A stretch of 64,000 nt of DNA from Shewanella corallii (GTDB taxonomy: Bacteria > Pseudomonadota > Gammaproteobacteria > Enterobacterales > Shewanellaceae), in contig NZ_JAKIKT010000001.1 in the NCBI RefSeq assembly GCF_023349125.1, forward strand, positions 496,001 to 560,000, written 5' to 3'. A model generated the notes under the pieces. That model had not been told where the DNA came from. It made no database searches and saw only the letters and a program-made list of their open reading frames with translations. Position 1 is the stretch's first letter. The number at the start of each line of letters is the position of its first letter. A program made the translations under genes and the position numbers. This document shows, one piece after another, positions 17,701-26,096 of this stretch.

Positions 17701-19122
17701 ATTGGACAGCTGGCTTTCCGGATACTTAAGGAACTCCATATCCGGCATCTGAGATACAGCTGCAATTACCGTATCGAACGCTTCGGTAAAGGTTTCCCCG
17801 GTGGCAACCGGCGCGCGGCGACCTGAGGTATCTGGCTCACCCAATGCCATTTTGGAGAAGGTGACTGAGTTTACCCGGCCATTGTCATCGGCGTGGTTTT
17901 CCAGCGGATTGGTGAGGAAGTGGAATTTAACCCCTTCTACCTCGGCCTCATGAATTTCATAGGGCTCAGCTGGCATCTCTTCGCGGGTACGGCGATAGAT
18001 AAGGGTGACATCGGCGCCGTCGCGGAGGGCAGTACGGGCGCAGTCGATGGCCGTGTTACCACCGCCAATTACTGCCACTTTCTGGCCTGTGCTGTAGGTC
18101 TTTTCTGTGCAGTAGTCGCGCAGGTAGTCCACGCCCAGATAGCAACCGGCTAAATCACTGCCGGGATAGTCCATAGGCACGGCTTTCTGGGCACCAATAG
18201 CCAGACATACTGCGTCATAACTTTCTACCAGATTGCCCAGCTGAATATCCTGGCCCAGACGGGTGTTGGTTTGAATATTCAGACCGTTGCGGCATAAGAG
18301 TTCAATCTCTTTATCGAGGATCGCTTTAGGCAGGCGGTACTCGGGAATACCGTATCTCAGCCAGCCACCGGCCTGAGGGGCGCTGTCGAAAATAGTGACC
18401 TCATGGCCCTGATTGGACAGGAAGTATCCGGCAGCCAGACCAGCTGGTCCGGCACCGATAATGGCCACCTTCTTACCCGTATCAGCTTCGCGCTCAGGCA
18501 TCCATGGGTCTTCATCATTCAGATCCAGATCGGCGGCATGACGCTTAAGCTGACGAATTGCCAGAGGCTCATCAATCAAGCCGCGACGGCATTCAGACTC
18601 ACAGAAGGCAGGGCATACACGACCGATACTCAAAGGCAGCGGCAGAGTTTGCTTGATGATTTTTACCGCTTCGGTGTGGTTGCCCTGGGCGATGTGATAC
18701 AGGTACTGCTGCACATCAACACCAGCCGGGCAGGCACGCTGACAGGGGGCTTCACAGTCGGCAAAGTGGTCTGAAAGAATGGTTTGCAGGGCATCCTGTC
18801 TCAGCTTGCTCAATTGAGCCGACTGGGTGGTGACTATCAGGCCGTTGCTGACCTCTGTCTTGCAGGCGTTAACTTTTTCACAGGAACCATGAGTCTGACA
18901 GGCTGTGGCCGCCTGTTCATTATTTGTAGGGGGAGCTTGAAGGATCTCCACCACGCACAGGTTACAGTCTTGTTTTTGTGGGTTGCCTATGTCGGCATCT
19001 GTGTCGTGGGGGAACTGGTGGCACAGGCGGGGGATCTCAATCCCGGCGCGGGTGGCACAGGTCAACAGCGTCTCGCCGCTTTCGGCGGTCACGGTTTGTC
19101 CGTCAATAATCAGTTCTATCAT
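14749..19122 (-). CDS. Fused NAD(P)H:acceptor flavoprotein (GltD/NfnB-like) and formate dehydrogenase-type molybdoenzyme
   Basis: 1457 residues in one open frame; ATG with AAGG about 9 nt upstream. In order: [2Fe-2S] ferredoxin domain (C34, C53, C56, C75); a DPYD/GltD-type [4Fe-4S] segment (C123, C127, C131, C170, C174, C178); FAD motif IIGAGPAGLAAGYFL (about 221-235) and NAD(P) motif VIGGGNTAIDCART (351-364); a two-[4Fe-4S] ferredoxin domain (CISCGACVDMC and CVQCGNCVQVCPTGAL, 655-729); a fourth-cluster motif CTYCGVGC with GMLCVKG (752-792); and a molybdopterin domain whose formate-type active site C880-H-A-S has cysteine, not selenocysteine. This chain could carry electrons from formate to NAD(P)+ without partner subunits. 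FDH accessory genes such as fdhD are not adjacent. Confidence 0.88.
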   Translation of the reverse strand: MIELIIDGQTVTAESGETLLTCATRAGIEIPRLCHQFPHDTDADIGNPQKQDCNLCVVEILQAPPTNNEQAATACQTHGSCEKVNACKTEVSNGLIVTTQSAQLSKLRQDALQTILSDHFADCEAPCQRACPAGVDVQQYLYHIAQGNHTEAVKIIKQTLPLPLSIGRVCPAFCESECRRGLIDEPLAIRQLKRHAADLDLNDEDPWMPEREADTGKKVAIIGAGPAGLAAGYFLSNQGHEVTIFDSAPQAGGWLRYGIPEYRLPKAILDKEIELLCRNGLNIQTNTRLGQDIQLGNLVESYDAVCLAIGAQKAVPMDYPGSDLAGCYLGVDYLRDYCTEKTYSTGQKVAVIGGGNTAIDCARTALRDGADVTLIYRRTREEMPAEPYEIHEAEVEGVKFHFLTNPLENHADDNGRVNSVTFSKMALGEPDTSGRRAPVATGETFTEAFDTVIAAVSQMPDMEFLKYPESQLSNGQIALTRWNTFAGCEHTMSAGIEKLFVIGDSRTGPATAVAAIGDGRRAAEAIHKQLSTGLVCELVPEQFNAAKAKKTATLDTSLYPNIPVEPRVKMPELTPAQREQNFAEVELGFGYDSALKEAARCLECACQANKQCDLRDYATEYRVDAKAIAQDAPTQARRFTVDTSAPFITFDANRCISCGACVDMCQRQSGHKAICFEEASFSAIPGCSANDSVNKDAIRRAPRAGFSVSMADSNCVQCGNCVQVCPTGALVDARDKSQARAKTELDRISTVCTYCGVGCRVEMHVDKASNRIMRVTGDTESLVNEGMLCVKGRFGFDFVQSPERLTTPMIRKQGQLVPVSWDEAISHVARRLAEIKAEYGSDSLATLASAKATNEENFLLQKFTRSVLGTNNIDHCARLCHASTVSALYDTLGSGAMTNDIPGIAESDLIFILGSDTTCAHPIIASRIREAVSTGKARLVVVDPKRVEIADSAELYLAQRPGTDVMLLNAIMQQILVNGWQDNAYIAARTEQFDAVRAEVMKSDYSLDNAAIITGIAADDIARLAKLIGTADKTAIYYAMGITQHTCGHDNVLAISNLQLMLGNIGLEGAGINPLRGQSNVQGSCDMGALPNYLPGYKKLVDADNRAPVEAAWNVTLPTQEGIPASYMMKSLVSGKLKAMYIMGENPVLSDPDQAHVLDGLAAAEFIVVQDIFLTETAALADVVLPAAAFAEKRGHFTNTERRVQQLQPAVTSPGQARMDWQIVQAVANAMGADWHYEAEEQIWREVNQLTPQYRGITWERVAPTSIKGKQGLQWPCLDEQHPGTRIMHQTQFIRGAQAKFEPVSFRLPAEMPCEEYPLVLSTGRLLEQFHTGTLTRKTKGLDMLASPRVMMSVFDAEQLGVNNGDMLKLATRRGEITIRAFVTRRAQAGVLFLPFHFVEAAANKLTINALDPVAHIPEYKFCAVRAENLGAMEGYGDTLDEVLNDTSLEREGIPAA

Positions 19123-19441
19123 GGAAAGACCTTATCGTCCTGAAACATGCATCCGGCCTGAGACTGCAGGCCGACAGATCCGGCCAAGTATACTCACCGG
19201 CCTGTAATCTCACGGTCTGGCCAGTCTTCATTTGTGTGCTAATTGAGGTGTTGCTCACAAAGCCTTTGCTAATTGAGTGTCTCGCTTGATCGCTGGTTGG
19301 TTGGTGGTGATGAGTGTCACATTTGTTGGTGTTGGGGAGTGAATTAGTGATGGGCGCGACAGCTGACAATACTCCATCTTGACCCCAAACCGGGGATGAT
19401 TAAGATGCTGCCGTTAATATTGAAACTGAGCAGAGCAGGGT
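19123..19441. other. Divergent spacer, about 320 bp
   Basis: Lies between the minus-strand formate dehydrogenase-like gene and a plus-strand small membrane protein gene. No ORF or terminator of note. I could not place convincing promoter hexamers. Confidence 0.35.
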
Positions 19442-19687
19442 ATGGAAGGACAAAGTGATAAGTGGATGGAAAGTGCCAAAGTTAAGCTCAAAATTGCCCG
19501 TTTTGCTGTAGAGATTGTTCTGGCGGTGGCGGCCTTTCTGGTTTTTCTTTTTCTGTCAGTGATACATACCCTGAGCAGTGAACTGGTTAAGGCTTTCATT
19601 CTGTACAATCTGACGATGGCGTCGCTCTTATGGATGACGCTCAGGGCTCACCATTTACTGGAGATGTGGGAGATGCGAGACCACTGA
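19442..19687 (+). CDS. Small two-helix membrane protein
   Basis: 81 residues. A charged amphipathic head (SDKWMESAKVKLKIARF) is followed by two hydrophobic segments (about 23-45 and 51-68) and a charged tail. No family recognised. The ATG at 19442 has only a weak upstream site; an internal ATG at residue 9 is an alternative. An overlapping minus-strand frame is shorter and lacks ordered features. It is convergent with the potassium channel gene, so the two share a short downstream region. Confidence 0.5.
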   Translation: MEGQSDKWMESAKVKLKIARFAVEIVLAVAAFLVFLFLSVIHTLSSELVKAFILYNLTMASLLWMTLRAHHLLEMWEMRDH

Positions 19688-19730
19688 CCTGTCTCTCCCC
19701 TACACTCATCAGCCGTTTCCGGGGGAATGG

Positions 19731-20714
19731 TCAGCGGGTCATCTTTTTCACAAATACCACTACGAACAAGGCGATGGTGAAACTGCCGGTGAAGGCTTCA
19801 AAGGCGGCTACCGCCCTGGAGTAGCCTATGGGCGTAAAGTCACCGTAGCCCAGGGTGGTAAAGGTGACGACCGAATAATAAAGGCAGTTGAAGAACAGCG
19901 AGAACTGCTCTGATATTGATTCAGTCGGGTTGAATACCAGTTCTTCGCCACCATAGCTCAGGCCGGTAAAGAAATAGCAAACAGCACAGATTAAGATCAG
20001 CACCATTGAGAAGCCTACTACCCGCAGTGGCGCTTCTCCATAACCACAGAAGAGATCGATCAGCTTGGAAACGCTGCGTTCGGTGGATATCTTCGGCATC
20101 TGGTAGCGGCGCATAGTTAGCTCATGGCGAATATAGTTGCCCGACATGCCAAATAAGCCTTCCCGCTCAGCAGCCTTACGCAGATCACGATAGATCTCCT
20201 CAGCCTGCTCATAATAATCCAGGGCAATATCGTTCTCATTCACCTCCAGCGCTTTATCCGCCAGCCTTTCCTGCATTAAGCGACGGCCAACATTAACATT
20301 CTCAATCTTGGCACCGTTCCACTTGACCCCCAGCAGGTTGGCATTATCCACATCTGCCATATGCAGGTTGGCGTCCCGCAGATCGGCTTTCATCAAATTG
20401 GCATCGTTGAGCTTAAGGTGGAACAGGTGGGCACCGGAGAGATTGGCACGATAGAAATCCGCGTGAGCCATATCATAGCCCTGCTTATGGTGATGATTAA
20501 CCAGATCTATGCCTTCCAGGTCCGCTCTGCGTAAGCTGATGCCCCGCAGTTGGCCGCCGTTTTTGGCGTACTCTTCCAGTCGCTCTTTGTCTTCAGGATG
20601 GTTTTTGGTGATGTTGGGGTCGTGCCAGTAGCAGAGACCTGACTTACCTGCGGTCTCATGGCACTTGTGGCCACCTTGCTCATGGTAACTGCAGCGAGTG
20701 TGTTTGGTATCCAT
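19731..20714 (-). CDS. Pentapeptide-repeat potassium channel (2TM)
   Basis: 327 residues from the ATG at 20714, with AGAGGA just upstream; the frame continues to 20906 without a good start. Residues 1-31 hold a Cys/His cluster (C8, H11, H16, C18, H19, C28, H31) that could bind metal. Residues about 58-140 are pentapeptide repeats (A[D/N]LxxA-type, e.g. ADLRDANLHMADVDNANL). Two membrane helices at the C-terminus flank a pore loop with the potassium filter TTLGYGDF. It is probably a homotetrameric K+ channel with a cytoplasmic right-handed helix domain. The trigger is unknown. Confidence 0.8.
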   Translation of the reverse strand: MDTKHTRCSYHEQGGHKCHETAGKSGLCYWHDPNITKNHPEDKERLEEYAKNGGQLRGISLRRADLEGIDLVNHHHKQGYDMAHADFYRANLSGAHLFHLKLNDANLMKADLRDANLHMADVDNANLLGVKWNGAKIENVNVGRRLMQERLADKALEVNENDIALDYYEQAEEIYRDLRKAAEREGLFGMSGNYIRHELTMRRYQMPKISTERSVSKLIDLFCGYGEAPLRVVGFSMVLILICAVCYFFTGLSYGGEELVFNPTESISEQFSLFFNCLYYSVVTFTTLGYGDFTPIGYSRAVAAFEAFTGSFTIALFVVVFVKKMTR

Positions 20715-21203
20715 AGTCCTCTGCTTGTCCTTTTGCACCTGAGGTTTGTCTGAAGATTGATGATTAAGTTCTGTGCTCTGATTTGAGTATAGACGCCAGA
20801 TAGCAAGCTGCAGCGAGTGCAACTTGTGTCTCTGATATGGAGGAGGAAAGCGTGATGCTTCTGTGGACCAACCGCGCACTTTCTTAAAAAAATGATGAAG
20901 ATGCACGCGATTTAATGCTGCGTTGAAAAAGCGGCAACTTGAGTGGGGTAAGCTGCTGAATAACCGTTGACCGGCATGAGGCGTTTTCAGCTTTAATCGA
21001 AAATGCCTTAAGCCGCCGACGGCAGTGAGAAGTAAGGGAAAATTATTTGCAATATTCCCCTGTAATACCGGCTCTGCGGCATTGGTAATTGTGTATTCAT
21101 AAGTTAAAATACGCGGTTTTTATGTGCAGGTAGAGCCGGGGACAATTGTCAGCCGGGTCGGCATGCCAAATATCACTCGTCAAACCATAGGATTATCAGG
21201 TCA
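20715..21203. other. Divergent spacer upstream of prfB, about 490 bp
   Basis: Contains the predicted prfB promoter (21082-21110) and the 5' leader. Nothing else recognised; the long minus-strand extension of the channel frame reaches into it but is unlikely to be translated. Confidence 0.4.
21082..21110 (+). promoter_or_regulatory. Sigma-70 promoter for prfB-lysS
   Basis: TTGGTA (-35, 21082-21087), 17-nt spacer, TAAAAT (-10, 21105-21110), about 95 nt before the prfB start. Confidence 0.6.
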
Positions 21204-22302
21204 ATGTTTGAAGTAAATCCGGTGAAATTCAAGATTAAGGAGCTGGCTGACCGCACTATGCTCCTTAGGGGGTATCTTTGACTATGACGCCAAACAAGAG
21301 CGTCTGGAAGAAGTAACGCGTGAGCTGGAAAGCTCTGATGTGTGGAATGACCCTGAACGTGCCCAGGCTTTGGGTAAAGAACGTTCAAACCTGGAAGCTG
21401 TAGTTAAGACTATCGATACCCTGGACTCAGGTCTGGAAGATGTTGAAGGTCTGCTGGAGCTGGCAGTTGAAGAAGATGATGAAGACACCTTCAACGATGC
21501 CAGCAATGAACTGAATGACCTGGAAGCCAAGCTGGCCGAACTGGAGTTCCGTCGTATGTTCTCCGGTACCAATGATCATCTGAACTGTTATCTGGATATC
21601 CAGTCTGGTTCAGGTGGTACTGAAGCTCAGGATTGGGCCAACATGGTGCTGCGTATGTACCTGCGTTGGGGCGAAGACCATGGTTTTAACCCGCAACTGA
21701 TTGAAGTCTCTGACGGCGATGTCGCCGGTATCAAGAGTGCGACCATTCAGTTCAGCGGTGAATATGCCTTTGGTTGGTTGCGTACCGAGACAGGTGTACA
21801 CCGTCTGGTTCGTAAGTCTCCGTTTGACTCCAGTGGCCGTCGTCATACGTCATTCTGCTCAGTGTTTGTCTACCCTGAAATCGATGATTCCATTGAGATT
21901 GAGATCAATCCTGCTGATTTGCGTGTCGATACTTACCGGGCATCTGGTGCCGGTGGTCAGCACGTTAACAGAACTGAATCTGCGATCCGTATCACCCACA
22001 TTCCGACAAACACGGTAGTACAGTGTCAGAATGATCGTTCCCAGCATAAAAACCGGGACACGGCCATGAAACAGTTGAAAGCGAAACTGTATGAGCTGGA
22101 GATGCTGAAGCAGAACGCCGAGCGCCAGGCCGCTGAAGACGCCAAGTCTGATATCGGTTGGGGCAGCCAGATCCGTTCCTACGTATTGGATGACGCACGG
22201 ATTAAAGATTTGCGTACCGGTGTTGAAAATCGCAATACCCAGGCCGTTTTGGACGGCGATCTGGATAAATTTATTGAAGCCAGCCTGAAGTCCGGGCTGT
22301 AA
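21204..22302 (+). CDS. prfB: Peptide chain release factor 2 (programmed +1 frameshift)
   Basis: 365 residues, the same as E. coli RF2, encoded as 21204-21278 joined to 21280-22302. Codon 26 is an in-frame TGA; the ribosome shifts +1 on CTT-TGA to continue as [14 protein letters not shown]2 recognises UGA and UAA: the SPF anticodon-like motif is in [11 protein letters not shown], and the peptidyl hydrolysis motif GGQ is in [13 protein letters not shown]. The residue before the SGAGGQ motif is alanine; E. coli K-12 has the less active threonine there (T246). The gene is followed after 16 nt by lysS, as in E. coli. Confidence 0.97.
21267..21282 (+). promoter_or_regulatory. prfB recoding site
   Basis: AGGGGG internal Shine-Dalgarno (21267-21272), TAT, then the slippery CTT-TGA-C (21276-21282). 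This is the canonical autoregulatory RF2 frameshift signal: low RF2 slows termination at TGA and favours the shift. Confidence 0.97.
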
Positions 22303-22318
22303 TTGAGAAGAGCGGAAA

Positions 22319-23827
22319 ATGACTGAACAAGTTCAAATCCAAGATGAAAACAAGCTGATTGCGGAACGTCGTGCCAAGTTGGACCACATCCGTAAAGACA
22401 GCCCTGCCAACGGCCACCCAAACACCTTCCGCCGCACCCATAAGGCTGCCGAGCTGCAGGCTGAATTCGGTGCTAAGTCGAAGGAAGAGCTGGAGGCTTT
22501 GGGTTTCCGCACCAGCATCGCCGGTCGTGTTATGGCCAAGCGTGGCCCTTTCCTAGTGATCCAGGACGTATCCGGACGTATTCAGGCTTATGCCGACAAA
22601 GGTGTTCAGGCTGCACTGAAAGAGCAATATCAGGGCCTGGATATCGGTGACATCATTGGTGTAACCGGTCAGCTGCACCTGTCTGGTAAAGGCGACCTGT
22701 ATGTGAATATGGACGAGTACCAGCTGCAGACTAAAGCACTGCGTCCTCTGCCAGAAAAATTCCACGGTCTGACTGACCAGGAAACCCGTTACCGTCAGCG
22801 TTACGTTGACCTGATCGTTAACGAAGAATCCCGTGACGCGTTCAAAATGCGCTCCAAGGTGATGCAGGCTATCCGTAACTTCATGATCAACAAAGAGTTC
22901 ATGGAAGTTGAAACGCCAATGATGCACGTGATCCCTGGTGGTGCTTCGGCCCGTCCATTTATCACTCATCACAATGCGCTGGATATCGACATGTACCTGC
23001 GTATTGCTCCTGAGCTATACCTGAAGCGTCTGGTTGTTGGTGGCTTCGAGCGTGTGTTCGAAATCAACCGTAACTTCCGTAACGAAGGTCTGTCTCCACG
23101 CCACAACCCAGAATTCACCATGATGGAATTCTATATGGCGTACGCTGATTACAACGATCTGATCGACCTGACTGAAGAGATGCTGTCTTCTATCGCCAAA
23201 GATCTGTGTGGTGACACCAAGCTGCCATACGGCGAGCACACCATTGATTTCGGTGGTCCATACACCCGTATGACCATGCTGGAAGCGATCAAGCACTACA
23301 ACCCGGAAAATGAAACCATTCAGGCCATGACTTATGAAGAAGTTAAAGACCTAGACTTCATGCGCAAGCTGGCCAAGAGCCTGCACATTGAAGTGGAAAC
23401 TTTCTGGAGCTGTGGTCAACTGCTGGAAGAGATCTTCGGTGAAACCGCAGAGCCTAAGCTGATGCAGCCTACCTTCATCACCGGCTACCCGGCAGATATC
23501 TCTCCGCTGGCCCGTCGCAGCGATGGTAACGACTTCATCACCGACCGTTTCGAGTTCTTCATCGGTGGTCGTGAAGTCGCTAACGGTTTCAGCGAGCTGA
23601 ATGATGCTGAAGATCAGGATGCCCGCTTCAAGGCTCAGGTTGACGCTAAAGATGCTGGTGACGACGAAGCTATGTTCTACGATGCTGACTATGTTCGTGC
23701 TCTGGAACACGGCCTGCCACCAACTGCTGGCCAGGGTATCGGTATTGACCGTCTGGTTATGCTGTTCACCAACACTCACACCATCCGTGACGTGATCCTG
23801 TTCCCAGCTATGCGTCCAGAGGCTTAA
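22319..23827 (+). CDS. lysS: Lysyl-tRNA synthetase, class II
   Basis: 502 residues (E. coli LysS 505). It charges tRNA(Lys) using ATP. The N-terminal OB-fold anticodon-binding domain (about 60-150) is followed by the class II core: motif 1 near [20 protein letters not shown], motif 2 [11 protein letters not shown] with the downstream [11 protein letters not shown], and motif 3 [13 protein letters not shown]. It is co-transcribed with prfB (16-nt gap) and ends at a strong terminator. Confidence 0.97.
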   Translation: MTEQVQIQDENKLIAERRAKLDHIRKDSPANGHPNTFRRTHKAAELQAEFGAKSKEELEALGFRTSIAGRVMAKRGPFLVIQDVSGRIQAYADKGVQAALKEQYQGLDIGDIIGVTGQLHLSGKGDLYVNMDEYQLQTKALRPLPEKFHGLTDQETRYRQRYVDLIVNEESRDAFKMRSKVMQAIRNFMINKEFMEVETPMMHVIPGGASARPFITHHNALDIDMYLRIAPELYLKRLVVGGFERVFEINRNFRNEGLSPRHNPEFTMMEFYMAYADYNDLIDLTEEMLSSIAKDLCGDTKLPYGEHTIDFGGPYTRMTMLEAIKHYNPENETIQAMTYEEVKDLDFMRKLAKSLHIEVETFWSCGQLLEEIFGETAEPKLMQPTFITGYPADISPLARRSDGNDFITDRFEFFIGGREVANGFSELNDAEDQDARFKAQVDAKDAGDDEAMFYDADYVRALEHGLPPTAGQGIGIDRLVMLFTNTHTIRDVILFPAMRPEA

Positions 23828-23857
23828 TCGCCAACGCTTAGTTGATAGCAGGTAAAC

Positions 23858-23891
23858 AAAAAGCCGACACTCATTGAGTTGTCGGCTTTTT
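23858..23891 (+). terminator. Terminator of prfB-lysS
   Basis: Perfect 12-bp stem AAAAAGCCGACA/TGTCGGCTTTTT with a 10-nt loop, 31 nt after lysS. Confidence 0.93.
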
Positions 23892-24020
23892 AATATCTGT
23901 CGGCCACACGATTACTGCCCCCAATTGCCTGGTCATAGAGCCACTATGTCGTCACCAATTTGGATTGTACTCGAATGGCTGAAATGGTTCTGATGAGAGC
24001 AATCTTCTTTGCGGATGGGT

Positions 24021-24266
24021 TTACTGACCCATAATCACAGTGTCTGTCACCTTGATATGAGTGTGGCTCAGGGCCTCTTTCACGGTTTCAATGGCGGCTT
24101 CTACGGACTCTGCTCTGCGCTCGAAATCCAGGACCAGGTTATCGTTGACTGAGTGGATCAGTGCGTCGATGCATTCCACCTGGATTAATTGCATGCGGAT
24201 ATTCTCAAAGTCATCCATCTCGACCAGTGGGGTTTCAGTGAGCAGGCTGAAGCTATAGCTGTTCAT
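24021..24266 (-). CDS. Hypothetical small acidic protein
   Basis: 81 residues; ATG with GAGGA 8 nt upstream. No family recognised. It is acidic and probably largely helical in the middle (SVEAAIETVKEALSHT). It has no signal peptide or membrane segment. It lies alone between the lysS terminator and the divergent holD-rimI pair. Confidence 0.55.
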   Translation of the reverse strand: MNSYSFSLLTETPLVEMDDFENIRMQLIQVECIDALIHSVNDNLVLDFERRAESVEAAIETVKEALSHTHIKVTDTVIMGQ

Positions 24267-24457
24267 GTGTGTGTCCTCAAAATATTTGCTTCATTCTACC
24301 CCAGGCAAGCGGGAAACCCTGCCGGTTTTATCCGCAGCCGGAGTATTGATGGCGTGAGTCTGGTTTGAGAAGCTGTCTTATGGAAGAACTGCTGGTATCC
24401 TTAGCAGCACAGCGGCAACAAAACGCTGAAACGCCACAAATTAAAGACAGGAACACG

Positions 24458-24823
24458 ATGAAACAACAAGATTATCTGGATGCCATGGGGATCAGCCGCT
24501 GGCGCCCCCGCACAGGTGAGCCTCGCAACTTACTCTTGTGCGATGATCCCAGACAGCTTGATGGTCATCCTCTGGTTGCTGCTGTGCTCAAGGTGCTCGA
24601 TATCGATCCTGAGCATATTCATATTGTCGATCAGATGCAGACAGGTGACAGAGTTATCTGGGATATGCGGCTGATGAATCGCCCACACAAGCCGGGCACC
24701 ATCTACTCATCTCCTCTGAGTAAACTGCTGGCTGGCAGTGAGGGGAAGCGTGCTCTGTGGCAGCAAATCTGGCAATGGCAACAGGCCCGGCAACAACAAG
24801 CTGCTACTGTCGCCGACAAATAA
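24458..24823 (+). CDS. holD: DNA polymerase III psi subunit
   Basis: 121 residues from the ATG at 24458, which has AGGA 5-6 nt upstream; the frame extends to 24365 without support. It begins MKQQDYLDAMGISRWRPR, the conserved HolD N-terminus that in E. coli binds the DnaX clamp loader, and HolD proteins have a small core that contacts chi (HolC). It is followed by rimI, as in E. coli holD-rimI, which supports the call. Sequence conservation in HolD is low outside the N-terminus. Confidence 0.85.
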   Translation: MKQQDYLDAMGISRWRPRTGEPRNLLLCDDPRQLDGHPLVAAVLKVLDIDPEHIHIVDQMQTGDRVIWDMRLMNRPHKPGTIYSSPLSKLLAGSEGKRALWQQIWQWQQARQQQAATVADK

Positions 24824-24844
24824 AAGCCAATATTGAGCATCAAG

Positions 24845-25291
24845 ATGAGTACCGAAATCCGCCAATTACCTGTTGAACAGGCCCCCCTGATGGCAAAGAT
24901 TGCCGCCACAGCCCATAGCCATCCTATGAGCGAGAACACCATCGCCAGCTGCTTTGGAAACTTTTACCGCTGTTATGGTGCCTTTGATGGTGACCTCCTG
25001 ATGGGCTTTATTATTCTGCACCAGCTGTTTGAAGAGGCGACTGTCATGGATATTTGCCTGGCACCTGAATCTCAGGGGCAGGGGTGGGGGAAGGCTTTGA
25101 TGCAAACAGGTATCGACTGGCTGAAGCAAACAGAGGCGGAACAGCTAATGTTGGAGGTTCGCGCCGGTAATGCCAGTGCCATAGGCCTTTATCAGAAGCT
25201 GGGCTTTGTAGTCACAGGTGAGCGCAAGGGCTATTACAAAACCGCCGACGGTACAGAAGATGCGGTGCTGATGAGCCTGCCTTTGGTGTAA
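24845..25291 (+). CDS. rimI: Ribosomal protein S18 N-alpha-acetyltransferase
   Basis: 148 residues from the ATG at 24845; a TTG 12 nt earlier is possible. It is a GNAT fold: the acetyl-CoA pyrophosphate loop is LAPESQGQGWGKALM, and the C-terminal beta-bulge motif RAGNASAIGLYQKLGF is the RimI hallmark. It acetylates the N-terminus of S18 and possibly other proteins. It lies 21 nt after holD, which it follows in E. coli too. Confidence 0.92.
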   Translation: MSTEIRQLPVEQAPLMAKIAATAHSHPMSENTIASCFGNFYRCYGAFDGDLLMGFIILHQLFEEATVMDICLAPESQGQGWGKALMQTGIDWLKQTEAEQLMLEVRAGNASAIGLYQKLGFVVTGERKGYYKTADGTEDAVLMSLPLV

Positions 25292-25319
25292 AGATGGCTC
25301 ACTGAAAAAGCGCAAATAA

Positions 25320-25345
25320 AAAACGGTCACTCAGGTGACCGTTTT
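25320..25345 (+). terminator. Terminator after rimI
   Basis: AAAACGGTCAC, TCAG loop, GTGACCGTTTT: strong stem with flanking A and T runs. It lies between convergent rimI and dps and may serve both. Confidence 0.9.
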
Positions 25346-25392
25346 ACTTTTTGCGTTCCTTCATTGTGGCAGCGACAACTACCTGAAGTTGG

Positions 25393-25866
25393 TTACTCTT
25401 CCAACAGGCTGCGCAGCATCCAGGCGGTTTTTTCATGCAGCTGAATACGCTGGGTCAGCAGGTCTGCCGTGGCTTCGTCGTCAGCTTTCTGCACCAATGG
25501 GTACAGGGCGCGGGCGTTACGGATAACAATCTCCTGGCCTTCCAACAGCTCCTGAATCATGGCTTTGGCAGAAGATACGCCGTTGTCTTCACTGATTTGA
25601 GTCAGTTTGGCGTAAGCACTGTATGAACCCAGAGCGCGGGCACCCAGAGCACGAACACGTTCAGCAATCACGTCTACCGCCAACGCCAGCTCTGTGTATT
25701 GACCTTCAAACATCAGGTGCAATGTGTTGAACATTGGGCCAGTCACGTTCCAGTGGAAGCTGTGGGTTTTCAGGTACAGGCTGTAGGTGTCTGCCAGCAG
25801 TTGGTTCAATCCAGCGGCGATAGCTTCACGATCTGCCTGTTCAATGCCGATATTAATCTGGTTCAT
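25393..25866 (-). CDS. dps: Dps-family DNA-binding ferritin-like protein
   Basis: 157 residues, ATG with GGAGG about 8 nt upstream. The Dps ferroxidase motif TYSLYLKTHSFHWNVTGP is followed by FNTLHLMFEGQYTEL; the H, D and E ligands expected at the dodecamer interface are present. It oxidises Fe(II) with hydrogen peroxide, stores iron and protects DNA. The N-terminus is short and not lysine-rich, so DNA binding may be weaker than in E. coli Dps. A palindrome lies upstream (25915-25930). Confidence 0.9.
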   Translation of the reverse strand: MNQINIGIEQADREAIAAGLNQLLADTYSLYLKTHSFHWNVTGPMFNTLHLMFEGQYTELALAVDVIAERVRALGARALGSYSAYAKLTQISEDNGVSSAKAMIQELLEGQEIVIRNARALYPLVQKADDEATADLLTQRIQLHEKTAWMLRSLLEE

Positions 25867-25914
25867 AGTGCGTTCCTCCGAATTTCAATAGACCCAGTAT
25901 AGGGTGATACTGAA

Positions 25915-25930
25915 AATTGATATATCAATT
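25915..25930. promoter_or_regulatory. 16-bp perfect palindrome upstream of dps
   Basis: AATTGATATATCAATT, 49 bp before the dps start. A TATACT -10-like hexamer lies between it and the gene. It is a plausible operator, but I did not recognise a regulator-specific consensus. Confidence 0.45.
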
Positions 25931-26060
25931 AAACTCGATGGTTATAATCTGTTTTGCCTAAGTTGATGTTCCCGTTCAGTAGGCCTGTCGAGAATGACAA
26001 ACAGAGTATCAGAGGCCGTATTAAGGCAAGCCAGGTCGGAGCATTAACTTACCGCTGAAG

Positions 26061-26089
26061 AAAAAGCGGCACTAAAAGTGCTGCTTTTT
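26061..26089 (-). terminator. Terminator of the downstream secreted-protein gene
   Basis: AAAAAGCGGCAC with GTGCTGCTTTTT around a TAAAA loop, one G-T pair. It lies just after the stop at 26097. Confidence 0.85.
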
Positions 26090-26096
26090 CTGACAG

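Noticed and set aside
14749-19122. Possible selenocysteine in the formate dehydrogenase active site
   Set aside because: The active-site codon is a normal cysteine (LCHAS) and no in-frame TGA or SECIS-like need arises.
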